The notes below the pieces were generated by a model that saw nothing but the letters and a program-made list of their open reading frames with translations, was not told the origin of the DNA and did not search any database. From the NCBI RefSeq assembly GCF_018130765.1, contig NZ_JAFCJZ010000006.1, forward strand, positions 186,001 through 250,000: a stretch of DNA of 64,000 nucleotides, read 5' to 3'. This document shows positions 35,498-43,308 of this stretch, one piece after another (position 1 is the first letter of the stretch; every line of letters starts with the position of its first letter). This stretch comes from Bradyrhizobium iriomotense (GTDB taxonomy: Bacteria > Pseudomonadota > Alphaproteobacteria > Rhizobiales > Xanthobacteraceae). The position numbers were made by a program, and so were the translations under genes.

Positions 35498-37753
35498 ATG
35501 GGCCACATGCAGAGCCTCTCCCGCCGCGCTTTTGTCTTTGGCTCCGCCGCAATCGCCGGCGGCATCGCCTTCGGCGCCTACGGCAGTGCTGAAGCGGCCA
35601 CCGGCGCCGCCAGTGACAATCCGCTGACCGCCGGTCTCGGGCCGAACGCAGTGACCTTCAATCCCTGGGTCGAGATCAGCCCGGACAAGATCACGCTGAT
35701 CGCGCAGCATGCCGACATCGGCCAGGGTGTCGGCTCGGTGCAGCCGATCATGATCGCCGAAGAGATGGACCTCGACCCCGGCCAGTTCGAAGTCCGCTTC
35801 GCCGGCCCGAGTCCTGCCTATTTCAACACCGGCTTCGCCGACGAGTTCGCGCCGTTCGTGGCCGCGGACCAAAGTCCAGCCGCCGAGGAAGCGCGCGCCA
35901 AGACGCTCGAATGGCTGCGACAATCTGGTCTGCAGATGACCGGTGGGTCGAGCACGCTGCCGGATACCTACGACAAGCTGCGTGTCGCCGGCGCGGTCGC
36001 GCGCGAGACGCTGAAGGCCGCCGCCGCCAAACGCTCGGGCGTCGCCGTGGCGGACCTGCGCACCCAGTCGGGCCATGTGATCCTGCCCAATGGCACCAAG
36101 ATCGCCTATGTCGATCTGTCCGCGGACGCGGCGAGGATTCCGCCGGTGCTCGATGCCAAGCCGCGCGATCCCTCGACATGGCGCATGCTGGGCAAGCCGA
36201 TGACGCGGCTCGACATCCGCGCGAAAGTGATGGGCGAGCTGAAGTTCGGCATCGACCTGAAAACGGACGGCATGCTGTACGCCTCCGTCAAGCTGAACCC
36301 CGCCAAGGGGCAGCCGCTGAAGTCATACGACGCCAGCAAGGCGCGCGCGATGCCGGGGGTCAAGAAGGTCCTCGAGATCAAGAACGGCGTCGCGGTGATC
36401 GCCACGAACAGCTGGTACGCCATGAAGGCGGTCGACGCCATCGCTTGCGAGTGGGCGCCCTCGGCCTATCCCGCCGAGCAGGCCGACCATTGGAAGGTTC
36501 TGGGATCCTCGTTCAAGCCTGAATTCCTCGGCAAGGAGTGGCGGAAGATCGGCGATATCGACGCCGGCCTGAAGATGGGCAAGCTCGTCGAAGCCGAGTA
36601 TCGCGCTCCTTACGTGGCGCATCAGCCGCTCGAGCCGCTGAACGGGATCGGTCTCGTGACCGACAAGGGGATGGAGATCTGGGTCAGCCATCAGAGCCCG
36701 CGATTCGTGCAGTCGGTCGCGGCGACGGCGATCGGCCTCAAGCCGGAACAGGTCACCTTCCACAATCAGTGGGCCGGTGGAAGCTTTGGCCATCGTCTCG
36801 AATACGAGAACGTTCGCGTTCTCGCCGAGATCGCCAATCAGATGAAGGGCACGCCGATCAAGCTCGTGTTCTCGCGCGAGGAGGATTTCCTTCAGGACAT
36901 TCCGCGGCAGATTGCGATCGCCAGGCACCGGGGCAGCGTCGACAAGAGCAAGATCGTCGCAGCCGATCTTGCTCTGGCCTCGACGACTCCGCTCAAGGGT
37001 CTGCTCGAACGTTCGGGCACGCCGTCGAAGGATCCCGACGGGCAATTGGCCGCTGGCCTGTGGAACGTCTATTACGACATCCCCAATTTCCGGGCCACCA
37101 GCTACGAGGCGCAGGGACTGTCGCCGAGCACCACGTGGCGCTCGGTCGGCGCCTCGACATCAGGCTTCTTCACCGAAAGCTTTATCGACGAACTGATCCA
37201 TGCGGCGGGTCTCGATCCCATGAAGGCGCGCATCGCGATGTGCACCGTGCCGCACTATCGCAAGGTGCTGGAGACGGTCGCGGAGATGTCGGACTGGAAG
37301 GGACCGCTCGGCAACGGCCGGGGGCGCGGCGTCGCTTTCGTCGAGTCGTTCGGGACACCGACGGCCGAAGTCGTCGAAGTCTCGATTACGGACCGCGGCA
37401 TCAGGATCGACAAGGTCTGGGTCGCGGTCGATGTCGGCAAGGTCGTCGACCCCGTCAATTTCGAGAACCAGGTACAGGGCGGCGTCGTCTGGGGGCTCGG
37501 CCACGCCATCAACTGCGAGCTCACCTACGCCAAGGGCGCGGTGCAGCAGACCAACTACAACCACCACGAAGCCATGCGGATTTATCAGTGCCCGGTCATC
37601 GAGGTTCGCGGGCTCGAGAACGATCCGAAGGTGAGGGGCGTCGGAGAGCCGCCGGTTCCGCCGGCAGCGCCCGCGCTTGCGAACGCGATCTTTGCGGCGA
37701 CCGGAAAGCGCATCCGCGAAATGCCTTTCAACAAGTTCATCGACTTTGTGTGA
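35498..37753 (+). CDS. iorB: Molybdopterin-binding subunit of a molybdenum hydroxylase (IorB-like)
   Basis: A 751-residue catalytic subunit of the xanthine dehydrogenase family, short IorB type. It begins with a twin-arginine signal (L-S-R-R-A-F-V-F-G near residues 6-14), so it is exported folded to the periplasm with its cofactor. The moco-binding parts include Q-H-A-D-I-G-Q-G-V-G-S, the Q-W-A-G-G-S-F-G-H-R motif and the C-terminal G-V-G-E-P-P-V-P-P, where E is the catalytic base. ATG 35507 is an alternative start 3 codons in. It pairs with iorA and the diheme cytochrome downstream. Confidence 0.93.
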   Translation: MGHMQSLSRRAFVFGSAAIAGGIAFGAYGSAEAATGAASDNPLTAGLGPNAVTFNPWVEISPDKITLIAQHADIGQGVGSVQPIMIAEEMDLDPGQFEVRFAGPSPAYFNTGFADEFAPFVAADQSPAAEEARAKTLEWLRQSGLQMTGGSSTLPDTYDKLRVAGAVARETLKAAAAKRSGVAVADLRTQSGHVILPNGTKIAYVDLSADAARIPPVLDAKPRDPSTWRMLGKPMTRLDIRAKVMGELKFGIDLKTDGMLYASVKLNPAKGQPLKSYDASKARAMPGVKKVLEIKNGVAVIATNSWYAMKAVDAIACEWAPSAYPAEQADHWKVLGSSFKPEFLGKEWRKIGDIDAGLKMGKLVEAEYRAPYVAHQPLEPLNGIGLVTDKGMEIWVSHQSPRFVQSVAATAIGLKPEQVTFHNQWAGGSFGHRLEYENVRVLAEIANQMKGTPIKLVFSREEDFLQDIPRQIAIARHRGSVDKSKIVAADLALASTTPLKGLLERSGTPSKDPDGQLAAGLWNVYYDIPNFRATSYEAQGLSPSTTWRSVGASTSGFFTESFIDELIHAAGLDPMKARIAMCTVPHYRKVLETVAEMSDWKGPLGNGRGRGVAFVESFGTPTAEVVEVSITDRGIRIDKVWVAVDVGKVVDPVNFENQVQGGVVWGLGHAINCELTYAKGAVQQTNYNHHEAMRIYQCPVIEVRGLENDPKVRGVGEPPVPPAAPALANAIFAATGKRIREMPFNKFIDFV

Positions 37754-37759
37754 GGGTGG

Positions 37760-38395
37760 ATGATGAAGAGATCTCTGATCGCGGTCGCGCTCGCCGCGGC
37801 GTCAATCGCGGCCCTCACGGGAATTGTTGCGGCCAAGGACGAAGCCAAAAACGATGTCTTGCCGCCGGGCAGCGTCAGTCGCGCCGAGGGGCTGGAGGCC
37901 TGGAAGCGGATCGAAGCCGTGGTGACACATCCGCGTTGCGCTAACTGCCACGTCGACGCCAAGGCGATCCCGATCTGGACACCGGCAGGCGAGACCAAGC
38001 CCCGCGTGCACGGCATGAACATCCACGGCGGAGAGAGCCGCATCGGCGCCGAGAAGCTGGCCTGCTCGACCTGCCACATGACCTCGACCCAGGCCAACGA
38101 GCCGGCACCTTCGCCGCCGCGCGCCGGCATCGACTGGCAGCTCGCGCCGGTGGCCTTCATCTGGTTCGGCAAGAGCGGCGCCGAGATCTGCGCGCAGCTG
38201 AAGGACCCCAAGCGCAATGGCGGCCGCGACGCCGCCGGCCTGCTCGAGCATCTGCGCCACGACGCCTCGCTGAACGGCTTCATCCCGAGGGGTTGGGCCC
38301 CCGGAGCAGGCCGCTCCACGCCGCCGGGCACCTTCGAGGACCACGTCAAGGACATGGCGATGTGGGGAGCGGCCGGGCAACCCTGTCCGAACTGA
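37760..38395 (+). CDS. Diheme c-type cytochrome subunit of the Ior-type enzyme
   Basis: A 211-residue exported protein with a signal peptide (residues 1 to about 26). Two heme c sites are visible, C-A-N-C-H near residue 62 and C-S-T-C-H near 105. Such proteins sit after iorAB and are named isoquinoline 1-oxidoreductase subunits. It should carry electrons from the molybdenum enzyme to the respiratory chain. The gene starts 6 bases after iorB, behind GAGGGTGG; M-M-K-R gives two possible starts. It needs the Ccm machinery, whose ccmIEFH genes lie at 54325-58441. Confidence 0.88.
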   Translation: MMKRSLIAVALAAASIAALTGIVAAKDEAKNDVLPPGSVSRAEGLEAWKRIEAVVTHPRCANCHVDAKAIPIWTPAGETKPRVHGMNIHGGESRIGAEKLACSTCHMTSTQANEPAPSPPRAGIDWQLAPVAFIWFGKSGAEICAQLKDPKRNGGRDAAGLLEHLRHDASLNGFIPRGWAPGAGRSTPPGTFEDHVKDMAMWGAAGQPCPN

Positions 38396-38453
38396 TGCGT
38401 TCGCCGCGTCGCGCCAACGCGATCCCATATGGCGTCATCCAATGGAGAAAACC

Positions 38454-39125
38454 ATGACCCAACATGTCCTCTTCATCGTCACCAACGCAGCCGTGCTCGG
38501 TCCGCATAGTCGCAAGACCGGCTTCTTTTTCGCCGAGGTCGCCCATCCCTTCGAGGTGCTTGACAAGGCTGGGGTCGCGGTGGAGTTCGCGTCCCCAGCC
38601 GGGGGATGGACGCCTTACGATGCGTACGACGAGAAAGATCCCGCTCAGAAAGATTTTCTCGCGAGTAAAGCCTTTCGCCGCTTGAATCGCAGTCGCAAAC
38701 TGTCGGAGGTGGACGCTGCCGACTACGACGCCATCCTGGTGCCCGGCGGTCTTGGGCCCATGGTGGACATCCAGCGCAATACAACGGTCCAGAATGCCAT
38801 CGTGCGCGCCTGGAGCACAGGCAAGCTCGTCGCCGCTGTTTGTCACGGACCGTGCGCGCTGCTTGGCGTCAACCTTGGTGATGGCATCCCGTTCGTACGC
38901 GGCAAGAAGCTCACGTCCTTCTCGAAGAAGGAAGAGTACGACTACGCCCGGGACGATGTGCCTTACGAGCTTGAGGACGCATTAAGGGCAGAGGGTGCCG
39001 AGTACTCGTCGGCAGCCAACTGGCAACCTCACGTCGTCGTCGATGGCCGGCTCATCACGGGGCAGAACCCCGCTTCGGCCGGGCCGCTGGGAAGAGAGTT
39101 GCTGTCCGCCCTCAAGGACCGGTGA
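38454..39125 (+). CDS. DJ-1/PfpI-family protein (Hsp31-like glyoxalase/chaperone)
   Basis: A 223-residue class I glutamine amidotransferase-like protein. The nucleophile cysteine lies in A-A-V-C-H-G-P-C-A-L after I-L-V-P-G-G-L-G-P. A conserved glutamate is in F-F-F-A-E-V-A-H-P. The fold matches Hsp31-type glyoxalase III / protein deglycase proteins that handle methylglyoxal damage. GGAG lies 6 bases before ATG 38454; ATG 38442 would put the ribosome site inside the gene. It is probably separate from the ior operon. Confidence 0.9.
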   Translation: MTQHVLFIVTNAAVLGPHSRKTGFFFAEVAHPFEVLDKAGVAVEFASPAGGWTPYDAYDEKDPAQKDFLASKAFRRLNRSRKLSEVDAADYDAILVPGGLGPMVDIQRNTTVQNAIVRAWSTGKLVAAVCHGPCALLGVNLGDGIPFVRGKKLTSFSKKEEYDYARDDVPYELEDALRAEGAEYSSAANWQPHVVVDGRLITGQNPASAGPLGRELLSALKDR

Positions 39126-39217
39126 CGCGAACATCTGAAATCTCGGAGTGGATGCAATTCGCGAGGGACGGGCTCGGTATCTGAAGCCGCGCTTGCCCTC
39201 GCGTTGGGAGCTATCGA

Positions 39218-39523
39218 ATGACGCAATCGCCATCCAAGATCACCGCTATCCTGGTTGCTCGCCCGGGCAAGTCCGCTGAACTCAGAGCACTGCTTGTTGG
39301 CATGGCACCGCATTCCAGGGCCGAACCTGGCAACCTGCACTGGGATGTCTGGCGCGACACATCGAACGAAGATCGCTACGTTCTTGACGAGCTGTACCGG
39401 GACGTTGCTGCCGTCGAAGCTCACCGAACCACGCCGCATTACCAGGCCTACCTGGCCAAAATTCCCGAGCTGGCTGATCGGACGGCCGTGGTCCTGGAAG
39501 CGGTTGAGGTTGGGGGCAGGTGA
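39218..39523 (+). CDS. Antibiotic biosynthesis monooxygenase-domain protein (YgiN-like)
   Basis: A 101-residue dimeric alpha/beta barrel protein of the ABM / putative quinol monooxygenase family. Characteristic features are V-A-R-P-G-K-S-A-E-L-R-A-L-L, S-R-A-E-P-G-N-L-H-W-D-V and Y-V-L-D-E-L-Y-R-D-V-A-A-V-E-A-H. The fold lacks cofactors; members oxidise quinols or similar metabolites. It follows the DJ-1 gene by 92 bases on the same strand. The actual substrate is unknown. Confidence 0.88.
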   Translation: MTQSPSKITAILVARPGKSAELRALLVGMAPHSRAEPGNLHWDVWRDTSNEDRYVLDELYRDVAAVEAHRTTPHYQAYLAKIPELADRTAVVLEAVEVGGR

Positions 39524-39570
39524 ACGGCGTCAGCAAACCTTCGAAGTAACTGCATCCGCGGGACCTGCTC

Positions 39571-39597
39571 CCCGGATTTCGCTGCGCTCCATCCGGG
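39571..39597. repeat. REP-like palindromic element, copy 1
   Basis: CCCGGAT (39571-39577) and ATCCGGG (39591-39597) around 13 bases (TTCGCTGCGCTCC), followed by CTACG. I recognise this as the dispersed palindrome common between genes in Bradyrhizobium-type genomes. A second element with the same arms and spacer lies at 40171-40197 in the opposite orientation. Confidence 0.75.
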
Positions 39598-39649
39598 CTA
39601 CGAGCTTGCCAGCCGCCACAGCCGCAGTCCGGAGCAGACTGACAACGTC

Positions 39650-40066
39650 CTATTTGCAGTTCTGGCAGATCATCAGCTTTCGCTTTAACGCTCCATCTTC
39701 CTGATCGAGGTCATTTGTATCCGGATTAGGCCTGCTGTCCTTTGCGGCGCGTGACCTCACAGGCGGCGTCACCTGGCTCGGGGTGTCATTGTCATCGACA
39801 GTGCCGACGCTGAAACCGTCGTAGTCGGCGGCCGGGTTCGGCTGAGGCATGCCAATCACGGCTGGCGAAGGCTCTCTGCCGGACGCCGCCGGCGGAGTTC
39901 TGTTTGTCGTCACCCGGGCGGGCTTGGTGGCACTCGGGCGTGGCGGCGATGCATCGGGCGGAGCAAGCGAAACGGGCGGGGAGACCGAAGTCTGGCCTCT
40001 CGCACTGTCGTGCGACCATGCGCCGACAAACATGAGGCCGAGAGCCAGGAGCGTCACGCTTCTCAT
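39650..40066 (-). CDS. Small exported hypothetical protein
   Basis: A 138-residue protein with a signal peptide (residues 1 to about 24, S-A-R-G-Q-T) and a Pro/Ser/Ala-rich, probably disordered middle. The C-terminal end is L-K-R-K-L-M-I-C-Q-N-C-K with a C-x2-C pair. ATG 40066 has GAGGAAG about 5 bases upstream; ATG 40093 does not. REP-like elements lie on both sides. I do not recognise a family, and the low-complexity centre is typical of fast-evolving rhizobial proteins. Confidence 0.65.
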   Translation of the reverse strand: MRSVTLLALGLMFVGAWSHDSARGQTSVSPPVSLAPPDASPPRPSATKPARVTTNRTPPAASGREPSPAVIGMPQPNPAADYDGFSVGTVDDNDTPSQVTPPVRSRAAKDSRPNPDTNDLDQEDGALKRKLMICQNCK

Positions 40067-40170
40067 CCGCTTCCTCTCGGCAGCTTGGTTCAACGATTGA
40101 TGGCATGGCCCGCCGGACCACGACGGGGTGCAGAGTATCAGGACTCACATAGTCGTCAAAGCGCCGTAGC

Positions 40171-40197
40171 CCGGATAGCGCTCCGCGCCATCCGGGC
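40171..40197. repeat. REP-like palindromic element, copy 2
   Basis: CCCGGAT (40171-40177) and ATCCGGG (40191-40197) around 13 bases (AGCGCTCCGCGCC), preceded by CGTAG. This is the reverse-complement layout of the element at 39571. Its position after the stop of the minus-strand RTX gene could also let it end transcription or protect the mRNA. Confidence 0.72.
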
Positions 40198-40261
40198 AAC
40201 GGGCCCTTGCGTCGCCCGGCAAGCAAAACGGGCCATTGCCGGGCGAAGCGCGACCGTCGGC

Positions 40262-43015
40262 TCAGACCAGCGTGCCGGCGTGGAAGCTCGCATTGGCGAG
40301 CAACGACTGGATCACGACGTTGTCGCCGGGACCTCCGTCCAGCACGTCGGTGCCGTCGCCGCCGATCAGCACATCGTCGCCGAGCCCGCCGAGTAGCGTG
40401 TCGTTGCCGGCACTGCCGATGAGCAAGTCGTCGCCGACGCCGCCGTCGAAAACGAGGTGCGGCCCGCCGAGGCCGACGCCTGACGCCTCGATCACGTCGT
40501 CGCCGCCGAGGCCGTTGATGGTGATGGTGTCGTTGAAGTCGAAGTTCTCGATCACGACCTGGCTTGCCAGACCGTCGATCACCAGCGCACCGTTGCTGTT
40601 GAGCGACAGCGTGATGACGTCGTCGCCGCCGGTGCCGTTGATCACGATGTTGTCGGCCGCGCCGTCGCCGCCGGGGGTGCCGGGAACACCGCCGAGGTCG
40701 ATCTTGACCTCCGTCACGTCGGTCCCGCTCATGTCGCCGACATTGATGGTATCGGCGCCACCACGGGCATTGAACGCGATCGTCTCGACGCCGTGCGTAT
40801 CCATCGTGATCGACGCGACGTCCCGCGTGAGCTCGGCACGATCGCCGTTCGCGAAGATGTTGATGGTCTCGGCGATGTTGGCGCCGTTGAACAGGAGCGT
40901 GTCGTTACCGCCCTGGCCCTCGACCGTGTCGTTGTCGTCGCCGGGATTCCAGACGAACGTGTCGTTGCCCGCGCCCATCAGCGCGACGTCGTTGCCGTCG
41001 CCGCCGTTGATCACGTCATCGCCCTGGCTGCCGCGGATGGTGTCGTTGCCAAGGCCGCCGTTGATCGTCAGTTGCAGCACGCCGGCAGCGAGCCCGCTGG
41101 CGTCGATCGCGTCGTCGCCGCCGAGGCCGTTGAGCGTCAGCTGGTCGGTTGCGTCCATGGAGACCAGGTTGGTGGCCGTGTGCAGGCCGAACACGGTCAC
41201 GCCGCCGGCATTGCCGCTGACGCCGAACGAGTCGGCGCCCTGGGTTGCATCGACCGTGACGGTATCGACGGCGCCATCGGGCGTTCCCGCCGAACCGCCG
41301 AGGTCGATGTTCACCTGCGTCAAATCGGTCCCGGTCAGATCACCCACCGCAATGTGGTCAGTACCGCCCAGCGCGTGGAGATCGATATGCTCGACGCCGT
41401 GCAGATCCATCGTGATGTTTGCGACGTCCCGCGCGAGCCGGGCGTGATCGCCGTTCGCCGCAATGGTGATATTCTCGGCAATGTTGGCACCGAAGAACCG
41501 CAGCGCGTCGACGCCGGCGCCGCCCTCGATGGTGTCGCTGCCGTCGCCTGGATTCCACTGGAAGACGTCACCGCCGTTGCCGAGTTGCACGAGGTCGTCG
41601 CCGCGGCCGCCCGTTACGAAATCGTTGCCGTCGCCGCCGATCAGCGTGTCGTTGCCGGCGCTGCCGACGATCGTATCGTTGCCGGCGCCGCCGTCGATCG
41701 TCAGATGCACGACCCCCGCGGCCAGCATGGCCGCCGAGATCGCGTCGTTGCCGCCGAGGCCCTCGATGACGAGCGCATCGTTGGCGCCTTCAGCGTTGGT
41801 GATGGAGAGGGCGGCGGGCAATCCCGTGACCGATGCCGACGTGCCCGAGCCGGACAGCTGGATCGCATCGGCGCTGCCCGTACCCTCGAGCGTCACCGTA
41901 TCGGCCGCGCCGTCGCCGGTCCCGGCCGAGCCGAGGTCGACATTGACCTGCTTCACGTCGGTTCCAGCGAGGTTGTTGACGACGATATTGTCGCTGCCGC
42001 CGCGTGCGCCGATCGTGACGGTCTCGATGCCGTCGAGGTCCATCGTGATGCTGCCGACATCGCGGGTCAGCAGCACGCGTCCGCCACTGGCGGCGGAGAG
42101 GGCGATGTTCTCGCCGATGTTCGAGCCGTTGAACAGCAGGGTGTCGGTCCCGGCCTGACCGTCCACCTTGTCGCTGCCGTCGCCCGGATCCCACTGGAAG
42201 AGATCGTTGCCGTCGCCCAGCAAGGCGGTGTCGTTGCCCTGGTTGCCGTCGATGAAATCGTTGCCGTCGCCGCCCAGCAGGAGGTCCGCGCCATTGCCGC
42301 CGAGGATCGTGTCATTGCCGGCCCCGCCGTCGAGCGTCAGCGTGATGAGCGCCGCGAGATTGCCGGTGGCGGTGATGAGGTCATCGCCGCCATTGGCATG
42401 GACCACGAGATTTTCGGTGGTGCCGATGTCCAGCGAGAACGGCGCCGGTTCGAGGCGGTCGAAGCGGACGCGCGTGCCGTTGGCCGTGATGGTGAAGGTC
42501 TCGCTGCCGTTGCCGCCGTTCACCTCCGCGGTGTCGATGCCTTCGCCGCCTTCCATCAGGTCGCTGTCGTCGCCGGGGTTCCAGACCATGCGGTCGTTGC
42601 CGGCTTCACCGAACATCTGGTCGTTGCCGTCGCCGCCGACCAGCACGTCATTGCCGGAGCCGCCGAACAATAGGTCGTTGCCGCCCTTGCCGAACAGCGT
42701 GTCGTTGCCGGACTGGCCGAACAGCATGTCGCCGCCGGACCCGCCTGTGAGCGTATCGTTGCCGGCGCCGCCGAACAGGTTCGCCGCGGGCATCGCGCCG
42801 TTGCTCTCGTCGATGGTGATGATGTCGTTGCCGTCCTGGCCGAAGGCCTGGATCAACTTGGTGTTGGCGACCGTCGCGGGCCCACCCTTGATCGCGACTG
42901 CGCCGCCGTTGACGATGATCGTTCCGGCCGCATTGCGGCCCAACGCGATCGTATTGCTCAGGCTATTGCCAAAGATGGAGAGAATTCCGGCGGAAAAATT
43001 TGCTGTGACAGCCAT
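40262..43015 (-). CDS. RTX-repeat calcium-binding protein, four-module
   Basis: A 917-residue acidic repeat protein. Residues 1-150 have an N-terminal cap and a first RTX block of G-G-x-G-x-D nonapeptides. Four modules of roughly 170-200 residues follow. Each opens with W-[N/D]-P-G-D-[G/D]-[S/N]-D, has (in modules 2-4) a beta-rich part with L-[T/A]-R-D-V-x-[S/N]-I-T-M-D, and closes with G-G-[A/L]-G-N-D-T-I nonapeptides. A terminal RTX block ends the protein. There is no Sec signal, so type I secretion through a C-terminal signal is likely; no exporter genes are nearby. ATG 43015 fits the homologous N-terminus; the frame to 43099 is open. Confidence 0.88.
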   Translation of the reverse strand: MAVTANFSAGILSIFGNSLSNTIALGRNAAGTIIVNGGAVAIKGGPATVANTKLIQAFGQDGNDIITIDESNGAMPAANLFGGAGNDTLTGGSGGDMLFGQSGNDTLFGKGGNDLLFGGSGNDVLVGGDGNDQMFGEAGNDRMVWNPGDDSDLMEGGEGIDTAEVNGGNGSETFTITANGTRVRFDRLEPAPFSLDIGTTENLVVHANGGDDLITATGNLAALITLTLDGGAGNDTILGGNGADLLLGGDGNDFIDGNQGNDTALLGDGNDLFQWDPGDGSDKVDGQAGTDTLLFNGSNIGENIALSAASGGRVLLTRDVGSITMDLDGIETVTIGARGGSDNIVVNNLAGTDVKQVNVDLGSAGTGDGAADTVTLEGTGSADAIQLSGSGTSASVTGLPAALSITNAEGANDALVIEGLGGNDAISAAMLAAGVVHLTIDGGAGNDTIVGSAGNDTLIGGDGNDFVTGGRGDDLVQLGNGGDVFQWNPGDGSDTIEGGAGVDALRFFGANIAENITIAANGDHARLARDVANITMDLHGVEHIDLHALGGTDHIAVGDLTGTDLTQVNIDLGGSAGTPDGAVDTVTVDATQGADSFGVSGNAGGVTVFGLHTATNLVSMDATDQLTLNGLGGDDAIDASGLAAGVLQLTINGGLGNDTIRGSQGDDVINGGDGNDVALMGAGNDTFVWNPGDDNDTVEGQGGNDTLLFNGANIAETINIFANGDRAELTRDVASITMDTHGVETIAFNARGGADTINVGDMSGTDVTEVKIDLGGVPGTPGGDGAADNIVINGTGGDDVITLSLNSNGALVIDGLASQVVIENFDFNDTITINGLGGDDVIEASGVGLGGPHLVFDGGVGDDLLIGSAGNDTLLGGLGDDVLIGGDGTDVLDGGPGDNVVIQSLLANASFHAGTLV

Positions 43016-43308
43016 GTGTGCTTCTCGCTTGCGTGATCGCCGAAACGAACCGCGGCGGTATCGCGACGCATTTTCGCGATGCCCGGGGGTGAACGGCAAA
43101 TGACCTCGTCTGTAGGCCGAGATGGCAGTTCCGGCTTGGCGGAAGTCTTCGGGATGGCTCCTGTTTTTCTTGAGGGCAGCTTGATTTTCGAGAGGGCGGC
43201 CGCATCGCCTGCGAAACGGGACCGCGAGCTGCCGAGCCGAGGCCCATGCAGCAGCGCTTCAATGACGAGTTTGTGAAGGCGCCGTGATGCCGAACGCTAT
43301 TCCGACGT

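Noticed and set aside
36538..37944. 468-residue open frame overlapping iorB in another frame
   Set aside because: It has strongly biased Arg/Gly/Asp composition and no motif; iorB continues through the region with its conserved molybdenum-site motifs.
40236..42673. Long plus-strand open frames of 403 and 626 residues opposite the RTX gene
   Set aside because: They are antisense shadows of the repetitive Gly/Asp/Asn-rich codons. Their products show the same periodic low-complexity pattern and no domain, and the RTX reading on the minus strand explains the region.
40262..43015. Regular short repeats that could suggest a CRISPR or minisatellite
   Set aside because: The repeats are imperfect, in frame, and encode RTX nonapeptides. 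There are no spacers of constant length.
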